This document shows, one piece after another, positions 1-7,636 of a stretch of DNA of 22,795 bases. The position numbers and the translations under genes are program-made. The notes below the pieces were generated by a model, which had not been told where the DNA came from, did not search any database, and worked only from the letters and a program-made list of their open reading frames with translations. Each line of letters begins with the position of its first letter. The stretch's first letter is position 1. The DNA comes from JAABPW01 sp037132275 (GTDB lineage: Bacteria; Verrucomicrobiota; Kiritimatiellia; CAIKKV01; CAITUY01), in contig JBAXPK010000041.1 in assembly GCA_037132275.1 (NCBI GenBank), positions 1 through 22,795 of the forward strand, in the 5' to 3' direction.

Positions 1-50
1 CTTGTTTCGCACTATGCCCTCCCGTAGCATCCCTTTTTCTTTCACAGGTT

Positions 51-1343
51 ATGGAACAGTCCCAGACAATTATTCAAAATACGGCGGCAGACAACTCCCT
101 GCCACCCGTTGTTTTTTATAATCTGTCAGACCTGCTGGGCTGCCCCGTGCGCTATGAGGACGAGCGCCGTCCTTTTGCCCACCTGTGTGACATCGGAGGG
201 TCGACCCTTACGGCCTACCCGCTTTCCACCGCGCTGGAATTGACTCCCTGTAAAGGAAGGGCGCACAGTTTCCTGCCATGGAGCGCAGTCCTATCCATGA
301 CTGTGGCCGAGACGGTCGTGCGACGGACGACCGAGACGGCGCCACCCGCCGATTTCTGGGCGCGCCGGGATGTGCTGGATGACCAGGTGGTGGATGTGTC
401 CGGCGCGCAGGTTCTGCGCGTCAATGACGTCCACCTGATCTATTCAAACAATAAGTTGATCTTTGGTCATGTGGAAATCGGGCTGCGTGGCATCCTCCGC
501 AGACTCAGGTTTGAAAGGACTGTGAATTTCCTGGCGCAATGGCTTTTCGACTACACCATCAAGGACAGTTTCGTCACCTGGCGCCATATCCAGGTGATGT
601 CGCCCGGCGGGGTGCCGGGCGGACTCCGTGTGGATAGACTCTCCGACCGGCTCGCCGACATTCATCCTGCGGAACTCGCCGACATCCTGGAGCAACTGGG
701 CGTCAAGGACCGGCAGGCGCTCTTCAATTCCATGTCGGTCGAAACTGCCGCCGACGCACTGGAAGAGGTCAATCCGGAATTCCAGCGAACCCTGGTTTCC
801 CATGGCGAACCTGGTCGTGTAGCGGATATTCTTGAAGAAATGCCTCCTGATGAGGCCGCCGATGTGTTGCGTGACCTCGGACCGGATGCCCAGACTATTA
901 TCAACCGGATGGAAGGGGAAGCCGCCTCTGAGGTGCAAACCTTGCTTTCCCATAAGGAGGAGAGCGCGGGCGGAGTCATGGACTCCAGTTGCATAGAAGC
1001 GCTGCCTGGGGACACCGTGGCCTCAATTCTGGATCGTATTCCCAAGTTGACCGATACGGTTGAAGTGTACAACTTGATATACATCATTGATGAAAACAGG
1101 GTCTTGAAGGGCGTTTTAAGCCTCCGGGAATTGTTTCGGGCTCCCCCTGCGGTTACCTTGGAGAGCCTGATTTCCCACGAGCTCATCACGGTGAACCCGG
1201 AAACACGTTTGAAGGATGTGGCGCGGGCATTCGCCAAATACGGGTTCCAGGCGGTTCCCGTCGTGAACGCAGACGGAATACTTCAGGGCGTGGTGCGTTA
1301 CGACAGCGTCCTTTCACATCTGGCGGATTTTTTAAACGACTGA
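51..1343 (+). CDS. Soluble MgtE N-domain/CBS-domain protein, probable Mg2+ sensor for the adjacent Nramp transporter
   Basis: A 430-residue protein with no hydrophobic segments, so it lacks the MgtE channel. Residues 1-180 look like PRC-barrel-type beta domains; a stretch near 110-125 reads DQVVDVSGAQVLRVNDV. Residues about 198-300 are an MgtE N-terminal superhelix built on LADIHPAELADILEQL, EEMPPDEAADVL and related turns. It runs into ESAGGVMD at about 304, the usual entry to the CBS pair (about 305-428). In MgtE channels these domains bind Mg2+ and close the pore. Here they are a separate protein, and the transporter gene starts 10 bases after the stop, so I infer they sense Mg2+ for that transporter. 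The frame is open to the left edge of the window; ATG 51 is the first ATG and has only a weak ribosome binding site (CAGG), so an earlier start cannot be excluded. The domain call is firm; the partnership is inferred from position. Confidence 0.85.
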   Translation: MEQSQTIIQNTAADNSLPPVVFYNLSDLLGCPVRYEDERRPFAHLCDIGGSTLTAYPLSTALELTPCKGRAHSFLPWSAVLSMTVAETVVRRTTETAPPADFWARRDVLDDQVVDVSGAQVLRVNDVHLIYSNNKLIFGHVEIGLRGILRRLRFERTVNFLAQWLFDYTIKDSFVTWRHIQVMSPGGVPGGLRVDRLSDRLADIHPAELADILEQLGVKDRQALFNSMSVETAADALEEVNPEFQRTLVSHGEPGRVADILEEMPPDEAADVLRDLGPDAQTIINRMEGEAASEVQTLLSHKEESAGGVMDSSCIEALPGDTVASILDRIPKLTDTVEVYNLIYIIDENRVLKGVLSLRELFRAPPAVTLESLISHELITVNPETRLKDVARAFAKYGFQAVPVVNADGILQGVVRYDSVLSHLADFLND

Positions 1344-1353
1344 CGAGGCCCCC

Positions 1354-2595
1354 ATGGACCGTTGGAAAAAATGGAAATCGCATCTAGCCCTCTTCGCCCT
1401 GGTGGTGGGACCGGGAATCATTACCGCCAATGTGGATAATGACGCTGGCGGCATCGCGACTTACTCCGTCGCGGGTGCCAAGTATGGCTATTCCCTGCTC
1501 TGGGTGCTTGCACCCACCTGCTTCCTGTTGGTACTCGTACAGGAGATGTGTAGCCGGATGGGCGTGGTCACCGGAAAAGGGCTGGCCGCGCTGATCCGGG
1601 AAAGATTCGGCTTGGGGATCTCCTTTTACCTGATGATCGCCTTATTTTTCACCAACCTCGGCAATGTGATCGCCGATTTTGCCGGACTGGCGGCCAGCGC
1701 GGAAATCTTCGGGCTACATCGCTGGTGGGCCGTTCCCGTCGGGGCATTCCTGCTATGGCACATGGTCATTAAGGGATCCTACCGCACGGTGGAGCGCGTG
1801 TTCTTCGTAGCCTGCGTCTTCTATGTATCCTACCTGATTTCCGGCTTCATGGCGGGGCCGGATTGGCATCAGGCGCTTCGCGGGAGCGTGATTCCGAATA
1901 CCACCTGGGATTCCGACACGCTTTACATGGTCGTCGGGATCGTGGGCACCACCATTGCGCCTTGGATGCAGTTCTACCAACAGGCCAGCGTGGTGGAAAA
2001 AGGGATTCCCCTCAAGCATTACCGCTACTCTCAATGGGACACGGTGGCTGGAGCCATCGTGGTGACGATTGTCTGTTATTTCATCATGTTGGCCTGTGCC
2101 GCCACGCTCCACAGCACCGGCATCTCCATCGCCGACGCCGGGGACGCCGCCATGGCCTTGAAGCCGGTGGCCGGGCGCTACTGCGCCGGGTTGTTTGCCT
2201 TCGGACTCATGAGCGCCTCCCTGTTCGGGGCGGCGATATTGCCGATCTCCACGGCGACCAGTATTTGCGAGTCGATGGGCTGGGAACGCGGCGTAAACCG
2301 GAAGTTCACGGAAGCCCCGCATTACTACTCCCTCTATACCGTCGTTCTGTTTGCCGGCGCCGCCGTGGCGCTGGCGGCCAGCAAGGCCATGCTGATCCCG
2401 ATCATGCTCTTCTCTCAGGTGGTGAACGGAATTCTGTTGCCGGTGATCATCTTCTTCATGCTGCGTATCACCAGCGACAAAACGATCATGGGCGCCCACA
2501 CCAACAGCCGATGGTTCAATATCCTCGCCTGGGGCGGCGCCATCATCACCGCCTCTATCAGCATTCTCATGGTCGTCATGACGCTGATTCAATAA
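1354..2595 (+). CDS. Nramp-family divalent metal transporter, likely magnesium-type (NRMT-like)
   Basis: A 413-residue polytopic membrane protein with about 11 predicted helices. The first helix has the Nramp GPGIITANVDNDAGG region. The classic DPGN metal motif is DAGG here: Asp30 is kept, but the Asn is Gly33. The helix-6 motif, normally A-T-V-M-P-H, reads T-T-I-A-P-W (Thr199 to Trp204), so the metal-coordinating Met is Ala202. Loss of this Met is known to relax selection against Mg2+ and Ca2+, and as I recall the Gly/Thr/Ala combination marks Nramp-related magnesium transporters. A GAGG ribosome binding site at 1345-1348 sits 5 bases before the ATG, and the gene follows the MgtE-N/CBS gene as a two-gene operon. 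It is therefore unlikely to be a standard MntH manganese importer. The family is certain; Mg2+ as substrate is an inference. Confidence 0.9.
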   Translation: MDRWKKWKSHLALFALVVGPGIITANVDNDAGGIATYSVAGAKYGYSLLWVLAPTCFLLVLVQEMCSRMGVVTGKGLAALIRERFGLGISFYLMIALFFTNLGNVIADFAGLAASAEIFGLHRWWAVPVGAFLLWHMVIKGSYRTVERVFFVACVFYVSYLISGFMAGPDWHQALRGSVIPNTTWDSDTLYMVVGIVGTTIAPWMQFYQQASVVEKGIPLKHYRYSQWDTVAGAIVVTIVCYFIMLACAATLHSTGISIADAGDAAMALKPVAGRYCAGLFAFGLMSASLFGAAILPISTATSICESMGWERGVNRKFTEAPHYYSLYTVVLFAGAAVALAASKAMLIPIMLFSQVVNGILLPVIIFFMLRITSDKTIMGAHTNSRWFNILAWGGAIITASISILMVVMTLIQ

Positions 2596-2602
2596 TATCC
2601 AA

Positions 2603-2632
2603 TGCTGAACAGGTTCAGCACGCCGAAGCGTG
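2603..2632 (+). terminator. Two adjacent stem-loops after the Nramp gene
   Basis: An 8-bp perfect inverted repeat (TGCTGAAC, AG, GTTCAGCA) at 2603-2620 is followed, with a 2-base overlap, by a 5-bp stem with a CGAA tetraloop (CACGC/GCGTG, 2619-2632). They begin 7 bases after the Nramp stop codon, in the gap between that gene and the convergent toxin gene. There is no run of T after either stem, so this is not a classical intrinsic terminator. It could be an RNA 3'-end stabiliser or a Rho-dependent end. Confidence 0.3.
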
Positions 2633-2712
2633 TATCTCACCCGCTTTTAGCAACAACACTTATATTCTCAACTGAGTCGGAGTCCAGCGGCAATTTCGGG
2701 GGGGGGAGAACA

Positions 2713-3102
2713 TCAGGGAACATCGACGATAAGACCGGGAATGTTCTTGAAATGGGAATCATAGGTGATGAGGCGGGCGCCAAATTCAAGCGCCGTTGAG
2801 GCAATCCAGATGTCGTTCGTGGGAATAGGAGTTCCCTTCCGGCGTAATTCATTCACCAGAATCGCATACCGGCGGGCAATGTCCCATGTGATATCCTGAA
2901 CGCGCACGCCCGGGCTCTCCAGAAACGAATTCAACCGCTCCTCGTTCTCCTTTACCCGCGTACCCGCATCAAACCCGGTATGGAGTTCACCGAGCACAAT
3001 GACAGGCACAATCAGGACATCCGCCTCCTCCAGGCAGGCCTGAAGGCCGGGCGCACCCAGCATGAGTCTGGAATAGGCGCAGGTATCAATGCAACGCTTC
3101 AT
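2713..3102 (-). CDS. vapC: PIN-domain toxin (VapC/FitB type)
   Basis: A 129-residue PIN ribonuclease. The acidic metal-binding residues of the family are all present: Asp6 (CIDTCAYSRL), Glu39 (VLGELHTG), Asp97 (TNDIWIAS) and Asp115 (ITYDSHF). VapC toxins cleave tRNA or rRNA until bound by their antitoxin. I chose the ATG at 3102 because it overlaps the antitoxin stop as ATGA and starts three residues before the typical hydrophobic-D-T motif. A GTG at 3111 would add three residues, but it lies only two bases after the GAGGAG sequence. The toxin is the second gene of the pair, as usual, and converges on the Nramp gene. It appears intact. The RNA target cannot be read from sequence. Confidence 0.88.
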   Translation of the reverse strand: MKRCIDTCAYSRLMLGAPGLQACLEEADVLIVPVIVLGELHTGFDAGTRVKENEERLNSFLESPGVRVQDITWDIARRYAILVNELRRKGTPIPTNDIWIASTALEFGARLITYDSHFKNIPGLIVDVP

Positions 3103-3353
3103 TTCCGCCACAACTCCTCATCTATCTTCCTGGAGTCTTCCGTAGCCTTCTCAAACTCATCGAAATCCCGTTTCTGCCATGTGCCAACGAAAGCGGAAAG
3201 ATCGCGCTTGCGACGCGGAGACGCTTCAACCCCGAAATAGCGACGCAATGCCTGCACAGCGGCGGCATTCATGCTCTGGTGGGTTTCTCGAGAAACCGCA
3301 ACAATGTGATCCACCACCCCGTCCGGCACATTTCGCAAAGTCAGTGTTTTCAA
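3099..3353 (-). CDS. vapB: Ribbon-helix-helix antitoxin (VapB/FitA-like)
   Basis: An 84-residue protein. The N-terminus TLTLRNVPDGVVDHI followed by SMNAAAVQALRRYF is the ribbon-helix-helix DNA-binding fold of FitA-like antitoxins. The charged C-terminal half (about 50-84) should wrap around the PIN toxin. The start is TTG at 3353: a strong GAGAGGAGG (plus-strand 3360-3368) lies 6 bases upstream and no ATG fits. Its stop overlaps the toxin start by four bases, which implies translational coupling. Such antitoxins usually repress their own promoter, and the intergenic region holds ACATCA-type direct repeats that could be the operator. Confidence 0.87.
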   Translation of the reverse strand: MKTLTLRNVPDGVVDHIVAVSRETHQSMNAAAVQALRRYFGVEASPRRKRDLSAFVGTWQKRDFDEFEKATEDSRKIDEELWRK

Positions 3354-3359
3354 GCAAAA

Positions 3360-3368
3360 CCTCCTCTC
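3360..3368 (-). promoter_or_regulatory. Strong ribosome binding site deciding the TTG start of the antitoxin
   Basis: Read on the minus strand this is GAGAGGAGG, 6 bases from the TTG at 3353. It is a near-perfect anti-SD match and is the reason for accepting a TTG start. Confidence 0.75.
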
Positions 3369-3375
3369 AATCGAA

Positions 3376-3406
3376 TGACATCACTCGCGACATCAAAACG
3401 GCATCA
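3376..3406. promoter_or_regulatory. Direct repeats between divergent antitoxin and lactonase genes, possible operator
   Basis: TGACATCA (3376-3383), GACATCA (3389-3395) and GGCATCA (3400-3406) are direct repeats spaced 12 and 11 bases apart, about one helical turn each. They lie 22 bases upstream of the antitoxin start. Ribbon-helix-helix antitoxins often bind arrays of short sites spaced by a helical turn, so these are a candidate autoregulatory operator. The repeats are short and could be chance. Confidence 0.3.
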
Positions 3407-3463
3407 CTTCTTAAGTCAACAAAATACCAAACAGATAAAATCATTCAAGTCAAAAACCATTAT

Positions 3464-4657
3464 ATGGCACTGGTATCAGCCCCTGACTTCACTTATCCTT
3501 CGCCTATCTTGATCACGAGCGATATATATTTTGGCACCTACACGGCGGTAAACTCCTCAGAAGGGATTTATCACGCCACGCTCGATCTGAAAACCGGGAC
3601 ACTTTCCACCGTTTCCCTTGCTTGCGCGACTCCGAATCCGACTTTTATTGAGATTCACCCCCACTCCCCATTTCTTTATGCGGTGTCAGAACGAGATCCC
3701 GGAGCCGTAAGCGCCTTCGCGATTGATCCCGGGACGAAAAAACTCACCCTCTTGAACAAAGCACCGTCTGGGGGAAAAGGACCATGCCATCTGAGCATCT
3801 CCCGCGATGGCAGAACCTTGCTCGTGGCCAATTATGCCAGCGGAAGCGTTGCATCCCTTCCTATAATGCACGATGGCTCTCTGGCTATGCCGGTAAGCGT
3901 GATGCAGCACACGGGCTCAAGCGTCAACCCACAGCGTCAGAAAGAACCGCATGCCCACAGCGTTAATCTCAGTCCGGACAACCGCTTTGCGTATGTCGCC
4001 GACCTGGGAATTGACAAACTCATGATCTATAAACTGGATTCCGAATCCAGCAAACTTCGTCGGAATGATCCGCCCTGGATACCCATAAAACCTGGCGCGG
4101 GGCCCCGTCATTTCTCCTTCGCTCCGAACGGAATATTTGCCTACCTCATCAATGAACTTGACGGAACCATCATCGTTTTTGCTCATGATGCAAAATCAGG
4201 AAGCCTGACCGAAGTCCAAACCCTTTCCACCCTGCCGGAGGGATTCACGGGGGGGAACACCGCCGCCGAAGTCAGGGTTCATCCCAACGGAAAATTCCTT
4301 TATGGATCCAACCGGGGCCATGACTCCATAGTCATTTATGAAATCGATTCCCTACGCGGAACGTTGACCCTGCTCGGTTTCCAGACTTACGGAATAAAAA
4401 CTCCCCGGAATTTCAATATTGATCCGACAGGGCAATTTTGTATTGTCGCCAATCAGGAGTCTGACACGGTGCGAATCTTTCGGATCAATCAGGAATCAGG
4501 ATTGCTGGATCCAACCGAACAAATGATCAGAATCGGCAAGCCCGTCTGTGTCCGGTTGCGGCTTTCCAATCAAGCCGTGAATTTATCGAGAAACAACTGC
4601 CTGGCCACGGCTTCATCGGGACGGGATGGATCCAACGCCGCCCCCACCTTCGCATAG
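3464..4657 (+). CDS. Lactonase-family seven-bladed beta-propeller protein (6-phosphogluconolactonase-like, COG2706 type)
   Basis: A 397-residue protein. It has the opening IYFGTYTAVNSSEGIY and repeated propeller strands: FIEIHPHSPFLYAVSE, HLSISRDGRTLLVANY, SVNLSPDNRFAYVADL, RHFSFAPNGIFAYLINE, VRVHPNGKFLYGSNRG and NFNIDPTGQFCIVANQ. Members hydrolyse 6-phosphogluconolactone or other sugar lactones; the substrate here is unknown. The frame extends upstream to 3179, but that part overlaps the antitoxin, so ATG 3464 is preferred even though it lacks a clear ribosome binding site. No signal peptide is evident. Relatives end soon after the PVCV motif. Here about 30 further low-complexity residues follow, encoded opposite the 3' end of the convergent PHP gene, which suggests loss of the original stop codon. 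Confidence 0.82.
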   Translation: MALVSAPDFTYPSPILITSDIYFGTYTAVNSSEGIYHATLDLKTGTLSTVSLACATPNPTFIEIHPHSPFLYAVSERDPGAVSAFAIDPGTKKLTLLNKAPSGGKGPCHLSISRDGRTLLVANYASGSVASLPIMHDGSLAMPVSVMQHTGSSVNPQRQKEPHAHSVNLSPDNRFAYVADLGIDKLMIYKLDSESSKLRRNDPPWIPIKPGAGPRHFSFAPNGIFAYLINELDGTIIVFAHDAKSGSLTEVQTLSTLPEGFTGGNTAAEVRVHPNGKFLYGSNRGHDSIVIYEIDSLRGTLTLLGFQTYGIKTPRNFNIDPTGQFCIVANQESDTVRIFRINQESGLLDPTEQMIRIGKPVCVRLRLSNQAVNLSRNNCLATASSGRDGSNAAPTFA

Positions 4658-5901
4658 ATCCGCAGGCGTTCAGCCAGCGGAGCGGCAGCATAGGGATTGG
4701 CGGGATGGAACAGGCTGAATCGCTCGTCGAAACCGGCCAGCTTTTCGTGGGCAATCAACGCCCAGGTCGCGCCGACCAAATGGCTGAATGCCGGTTGCAG
4801 AATCTCCGGACAACTGAATGACTGCCGCGAGGAATTGATATCCACACCCGAGATCTCCATCAGGCCATGCCGGGCACAAAGTCCTTGCACCCGCTGCAAC
4901 TGGGGCAATGTGTTGCGTGGCGGCATGTAGGTCACGGCGCGAAATCCCAGAGCGACAAGTTCCTCAAACAGAAAATCAAGATAATCATCTTCAAACTTCT
5001 CCGCCTTCTTGTCGCCCGTCGGCGACGCCGTCACATCACCCAGATAGGCATAGGCGGGAATGGCGCCGATGTGCAGCGCAAATCTTACCGCCTGCCTCAC
5101 CGGAATACATTCCTGGGGGCCGGGCTGAATAAAAAAGGAAGGAAGGAAGGAGGATTTCAGTATTCCTAAAAGATCGTACAGATAATGCGGATTGGCCGGA
5201 TCCGCCAGCAACCCGGCCATTTTGGAGGGCAGATCAAACTTAAGGGTATCCTTGAAAAAACCCACCACCCGCCCTTCCCGTCCATACTGACTGATCAGTT
5301 TCTCCGCCAGCGCTGCTAAAATATGCCGTTCCGTGATCGCGCCGCCTTGCGCCGCCATAGATCGGTTTACGACATCGCGTTCAAAATCAATCACTGGAAT
5401 ACCGAGTTCACTCAGGCGTTCATTGAGACAGGTGACCATGGCGCGATTGCGTTGGTTACGAGCTTTTTGAAGTGGTTCCAGAAACCGCGCGACTTCGGGA
5501 ATCCGGGGCCGGGGAATACCGTGGATCGCCATGTAGGCAATGGACAAGGAGTCCGGATTGTTGATTTTGCGTCCCGCCAGACCGGTGGCCAGACAATCGA
5601 CCCGCAACTCAAACCCCACCGTGGAACCGATCCCGAGGATCTTGCAGGCCTCAAGCATTTCCTCTGCCCCGGCAATGGAATCATGATCCATAATTCCAGC
5701 GGCCTGGAGTCCGGCATGGGCCGCTTGCCAGGCGGCGGCTGTGGGCGAATAGGGCGAGAATGAATAAATCGTATGGATGTGGTTATTGACTTCCCCGGTA
5801 CGCAAGGGGCCCGTGCCGCTGGCACGCTCCGCCTGGACAATGTCCCTCAAATTCTGCAGGCGTGCGTCCACCGTGTCGCTATTGAGCAAAGGCATACTCA
5901 T
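4570..5901 (-). CDS. PHP-domain metal-dependent hydrolase of unknown substrate, last gene of the E2/aldolase operon
   Basis: A 443-residue protein. The N-terminal PHP motifs are clear: H41-I-H43 in NNHIHTIYSFSPYSP, D72-H-D74 in IMDHDSIAG and Glu98 in GFELRV. A PPRNT motif and ISGVDINSSRQSF near the C-terminus may supply later metal ligands. PHP proteins are phosphoesterases or related hydrolases that bind two or three metals, including histidinol phosphatase and polymerase PHP domains. I do not recognise this subfamily, which has a long C-terminal half with no family name I can give. It starts 3 bases after the stop of the SorE-like gene and is clearly co-transcribed with it. A sugar-phosphate or phosphodiester substrate linked to rhamnose use is plausible but unproven. 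Its 3' end overlaps the lactonase frame by 88 bases. Confidence 0.85.
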   Translation of the reverse strand: MSMPLLNSDTVDARLQNLRDIVQAERASGTGPLRTGEVNNHIHTIYSFSPYSPTAAAWQAAHAGLQAAGIMDHDSIAGAEEMLEACKILGIGSTVGFELRVDCLATGLAGRKINNPDSLSIAYMAIHGIPRPRIPEVARFLEPLQKARNQRNRAMVTCLNERLSELGIPVIDFERDVVNRSMAAQGGAITERHILAALAEKLISQYGREGRVVGFFKDTLKFDLPSKMAGLLADPANPHYLYDLLGILKSSFLPSFFIQPGPQECIPVRQAVRFALHIGAIPAYAYLGDVTASPTGDKKAEKFEDDYLDFLFEELVALGFRAVTYMPPRNTLPQLQRVQGLCARHGLMEISGVDINSSRQSFSCPEILQPAFSHLVGATWALIAHEKLAGFDERFSLFHPANPYAAAPLAERLRIYAKVGAALDPSRPDEAVARQLFLDKFTA

Positions 5902-5904
5902 CGG

Positions 5905-7602
5905 TTATTTTGCCACCCGCAGCAGCTCACGTTCCGCATCCAATGTCCAGTTGCCATGATCAAGCTTTCCGGCCACCGAAGGCCAGGTCTTGGCCAGGTC
6001 TTTCAGCGGAACCAACCCGAGTTCGTGCAACGCCGGATACACCACAATCTTGCCTGCCAGCGTCCGGTTTTCAACCGCTGCCAAACCGTCCAGAGCGCCC
6101 GCCATACCGCAAATGGCATCCACTGAGCGGTTGGTATCCAGCGTTCCCGCGACCACCTTCTCAAGCACGATCTTCATGTCGCGAATCGTGGAGCCGCTCG
6201 TTCCGAACATATAACAGCGGTTCCTGATATAGGTATCGAGATCGAGTTCGTGCTTCACGTTTGCGGGAATCCCGGCAAAGACATTAATCCGGCAACCCGG
6301 CGCGCTGGTCGTGATCGCATCAGCCACCACGGATCCCACCGGCGCCATCACCACCTGATAGGAGAAGGGGCCACTGAGCGTTTCCTTTTTCGGGTTCAAC
6401 GTCCGGATTGTTGCCTTATTGGCCTCGGCCAGAGGTTGGGCCTTATCCATAACCGAGGCCAGACGGACATCGTCGAAATCAACCGCCGTCATCACCACTC
6501 CCTGCCGTCCTGTGCAGAGATCGCGGATCACATGCATCTGGCCCATGGGCCCCCCGGCGCCGGTCACGCAAATCGTATCGCCCGCCCGGATTTCGCCGGT
6601 GTCGGGAATCCCCTTGTAGGACTCTGCCGCATTGCCCGACGTCGTGCCGATCCAACGCGTCATGCCATAATGGACGCGCCCCACGCCCACCAAGACCGGC
6701 GCACCGATCTTACGCCCGGCCGTCACAATATTGATCAGTCCGCAGGTCGCCAGTTTGTCATTCAACAGTTCAATGATCTTCCGATCGCTCCCAAAATAAA
6801 TGATGTCGTCAAACGACTCATTCGCAAGCTCGGCGACGGTATTCAGGCGTTTCACAGGGGCGTTCGATACTTTCGCCAGAAGCTTATCGCAATTACCGGC
6901 GCAAACCACCGTGATCGCGGCCGGATGGCCCTGGGGCGCCAGACTCTCCTCGATACCCGCCATTTTGTTGTCGTCATCGACCACCACCGCCAGTTTACCG
7001 CCGGCCTTGATCGTCCGCCGCTCGGGAGTGACATAAGAATTCTCCACACAAGCCCAGGGTTCAATCAGCGCGAGCGCGGAGGAGCTCAAGTGTTCCGGGA
7101 CGGGGATCAGGAACCGGTCGCCGTTTGCGGAATCGATAATCACACGCTCGTCCAGACTCACATATTCCTGCAACGCACCCTCGAAATTATAACCGAACGC
7201 GGCATTGGATCCGGCGGTCAGAATGCCCCGATAGTCCGCCTGAACCAGGCACCGTTCCCCGACCTTGTGGCGCTGTACCTGTTTGCCTACGGCGACAATC
7301 CGGATCACCGCTTCATGTCCGGGAACCGCGGGCTTATCGCCCGGCACATAACTCGGGATTTCCTTCAGCACCTCGTGCGCCAGCCCCTGGGTAACCTCTG
7401 ACTTGCGCGGATGCTCGCTGAACTGCTTGAGCAATTTAAGATCGGAAAAGCACAGACCCACGGATTCCACCACCCCCAATACCTGGTGTGGCCCCGGAGC
7501 CTCAACCGGCTTGCTGGTGTTGAGTCGAAGTTTTCCTGGCCCCGTCAATTGGACGGCGTATTGAGTGGTTGGCAGTGAGGTTGGTGTTGTCATCGTTGTC
7601 AT
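5905..7602 (-). CDS. SorE-like zinc-type medium-chain dehydrogenase with a duplicated nucleotide-binding domain
   Basis: 565 residues, against the 350-410 usual for medium-chain dehydrogenases. The GroES-like catalytic domain (about 14-188) has the zinc ligands Cys51 (GLCFSD), His96-Glu97 (PGHEA) and Glu182 (IEPWACV). The end resembles L-sorbose-1-phosphate reductase SorE: VVYPALHELGLVPL, then GNWTLDAERELL. Two Rossmann-like units lie between. Unit A (about 190-330) lacks a glycine loop (VVVDDDNKMAG) but ends in VHYGMTRWIGTTSGN. Unit B (about 340-520) has VTGAGGPMGQ and ends in YMFGTSGSTIRDM. The two ends match each other, which implies an internal duplication. The gene lies 34 bases after the aldolase/SDR gene. 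In this context it may reduce or oxidise a ketose phosphate or lactaldehyde; the real substrate is unknown. Confidence 0.82.
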   Translation of the reverse strand: MTTMTTPTSLPTTQYAVQLTGPGKLRLNTSKPVEAPGPHQVLGVVESVGLCFSDLKLLKQFSEHPRKSEVTQGLAHEVLKEIPSYVPGDKPAVPGHEAVIRIVAVGKQVQRHKVGERCLVQADYRGILTAGSNAAFGYNFEGALQEYVSLDERVIIDSANGDRFLIPVPEHLSSSALALIEPWACVENSYVTPERRTIKAGGKLAVVVDDDNKMAGIEESLAPQGHPAAITVVCAGNCDKLLAKVSNAPVKRLNTVAELANESFDDIIYFGSDRKIIELLNDKLATCGLINIVTAGRKIGAPVLVGVGRVHYGMTRWIGTTSGNAAESYKGIPDTGEIRAGDTICVTGAGGPMGQMHVIRDLCTGRQGVVMTAVDFDDVRLASVMDKAQPLAEANKATIRTLNPKKETLSGPFSYQVVMAPVGSVVADAITTSAPGCRINVFAGIPANVKHELDLDTYIRNRCYMFGTSGSTIRDMKIVLEKVVAGTLDTNRSVDAICGMAGALDGLAAVENRTLAGKIVVYPALHELGLVPLKDLAKTWPSVAGKLDHGNWTLDAERELLRVAK

Positions 7603-7636
7603 TCTCTTTTCTGGTATTAGATTATTAGGCGCCTGA

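Noticed and set aside
2698..2706. Run of nine G before the toxin stop, and an eight-C run at 22627-22634
   Set aside because: Both are outside coding sequence, so they change no frame. They are more useful as places where the base count could be a sequencing error.
5137..5150. GGAA tetranucleotide run inside the PHP gene as a phase-variation tract
   Set aside because: Only about 3.5 copies, too few for frequent slippage, and it encodes an unbroken part of the protein.
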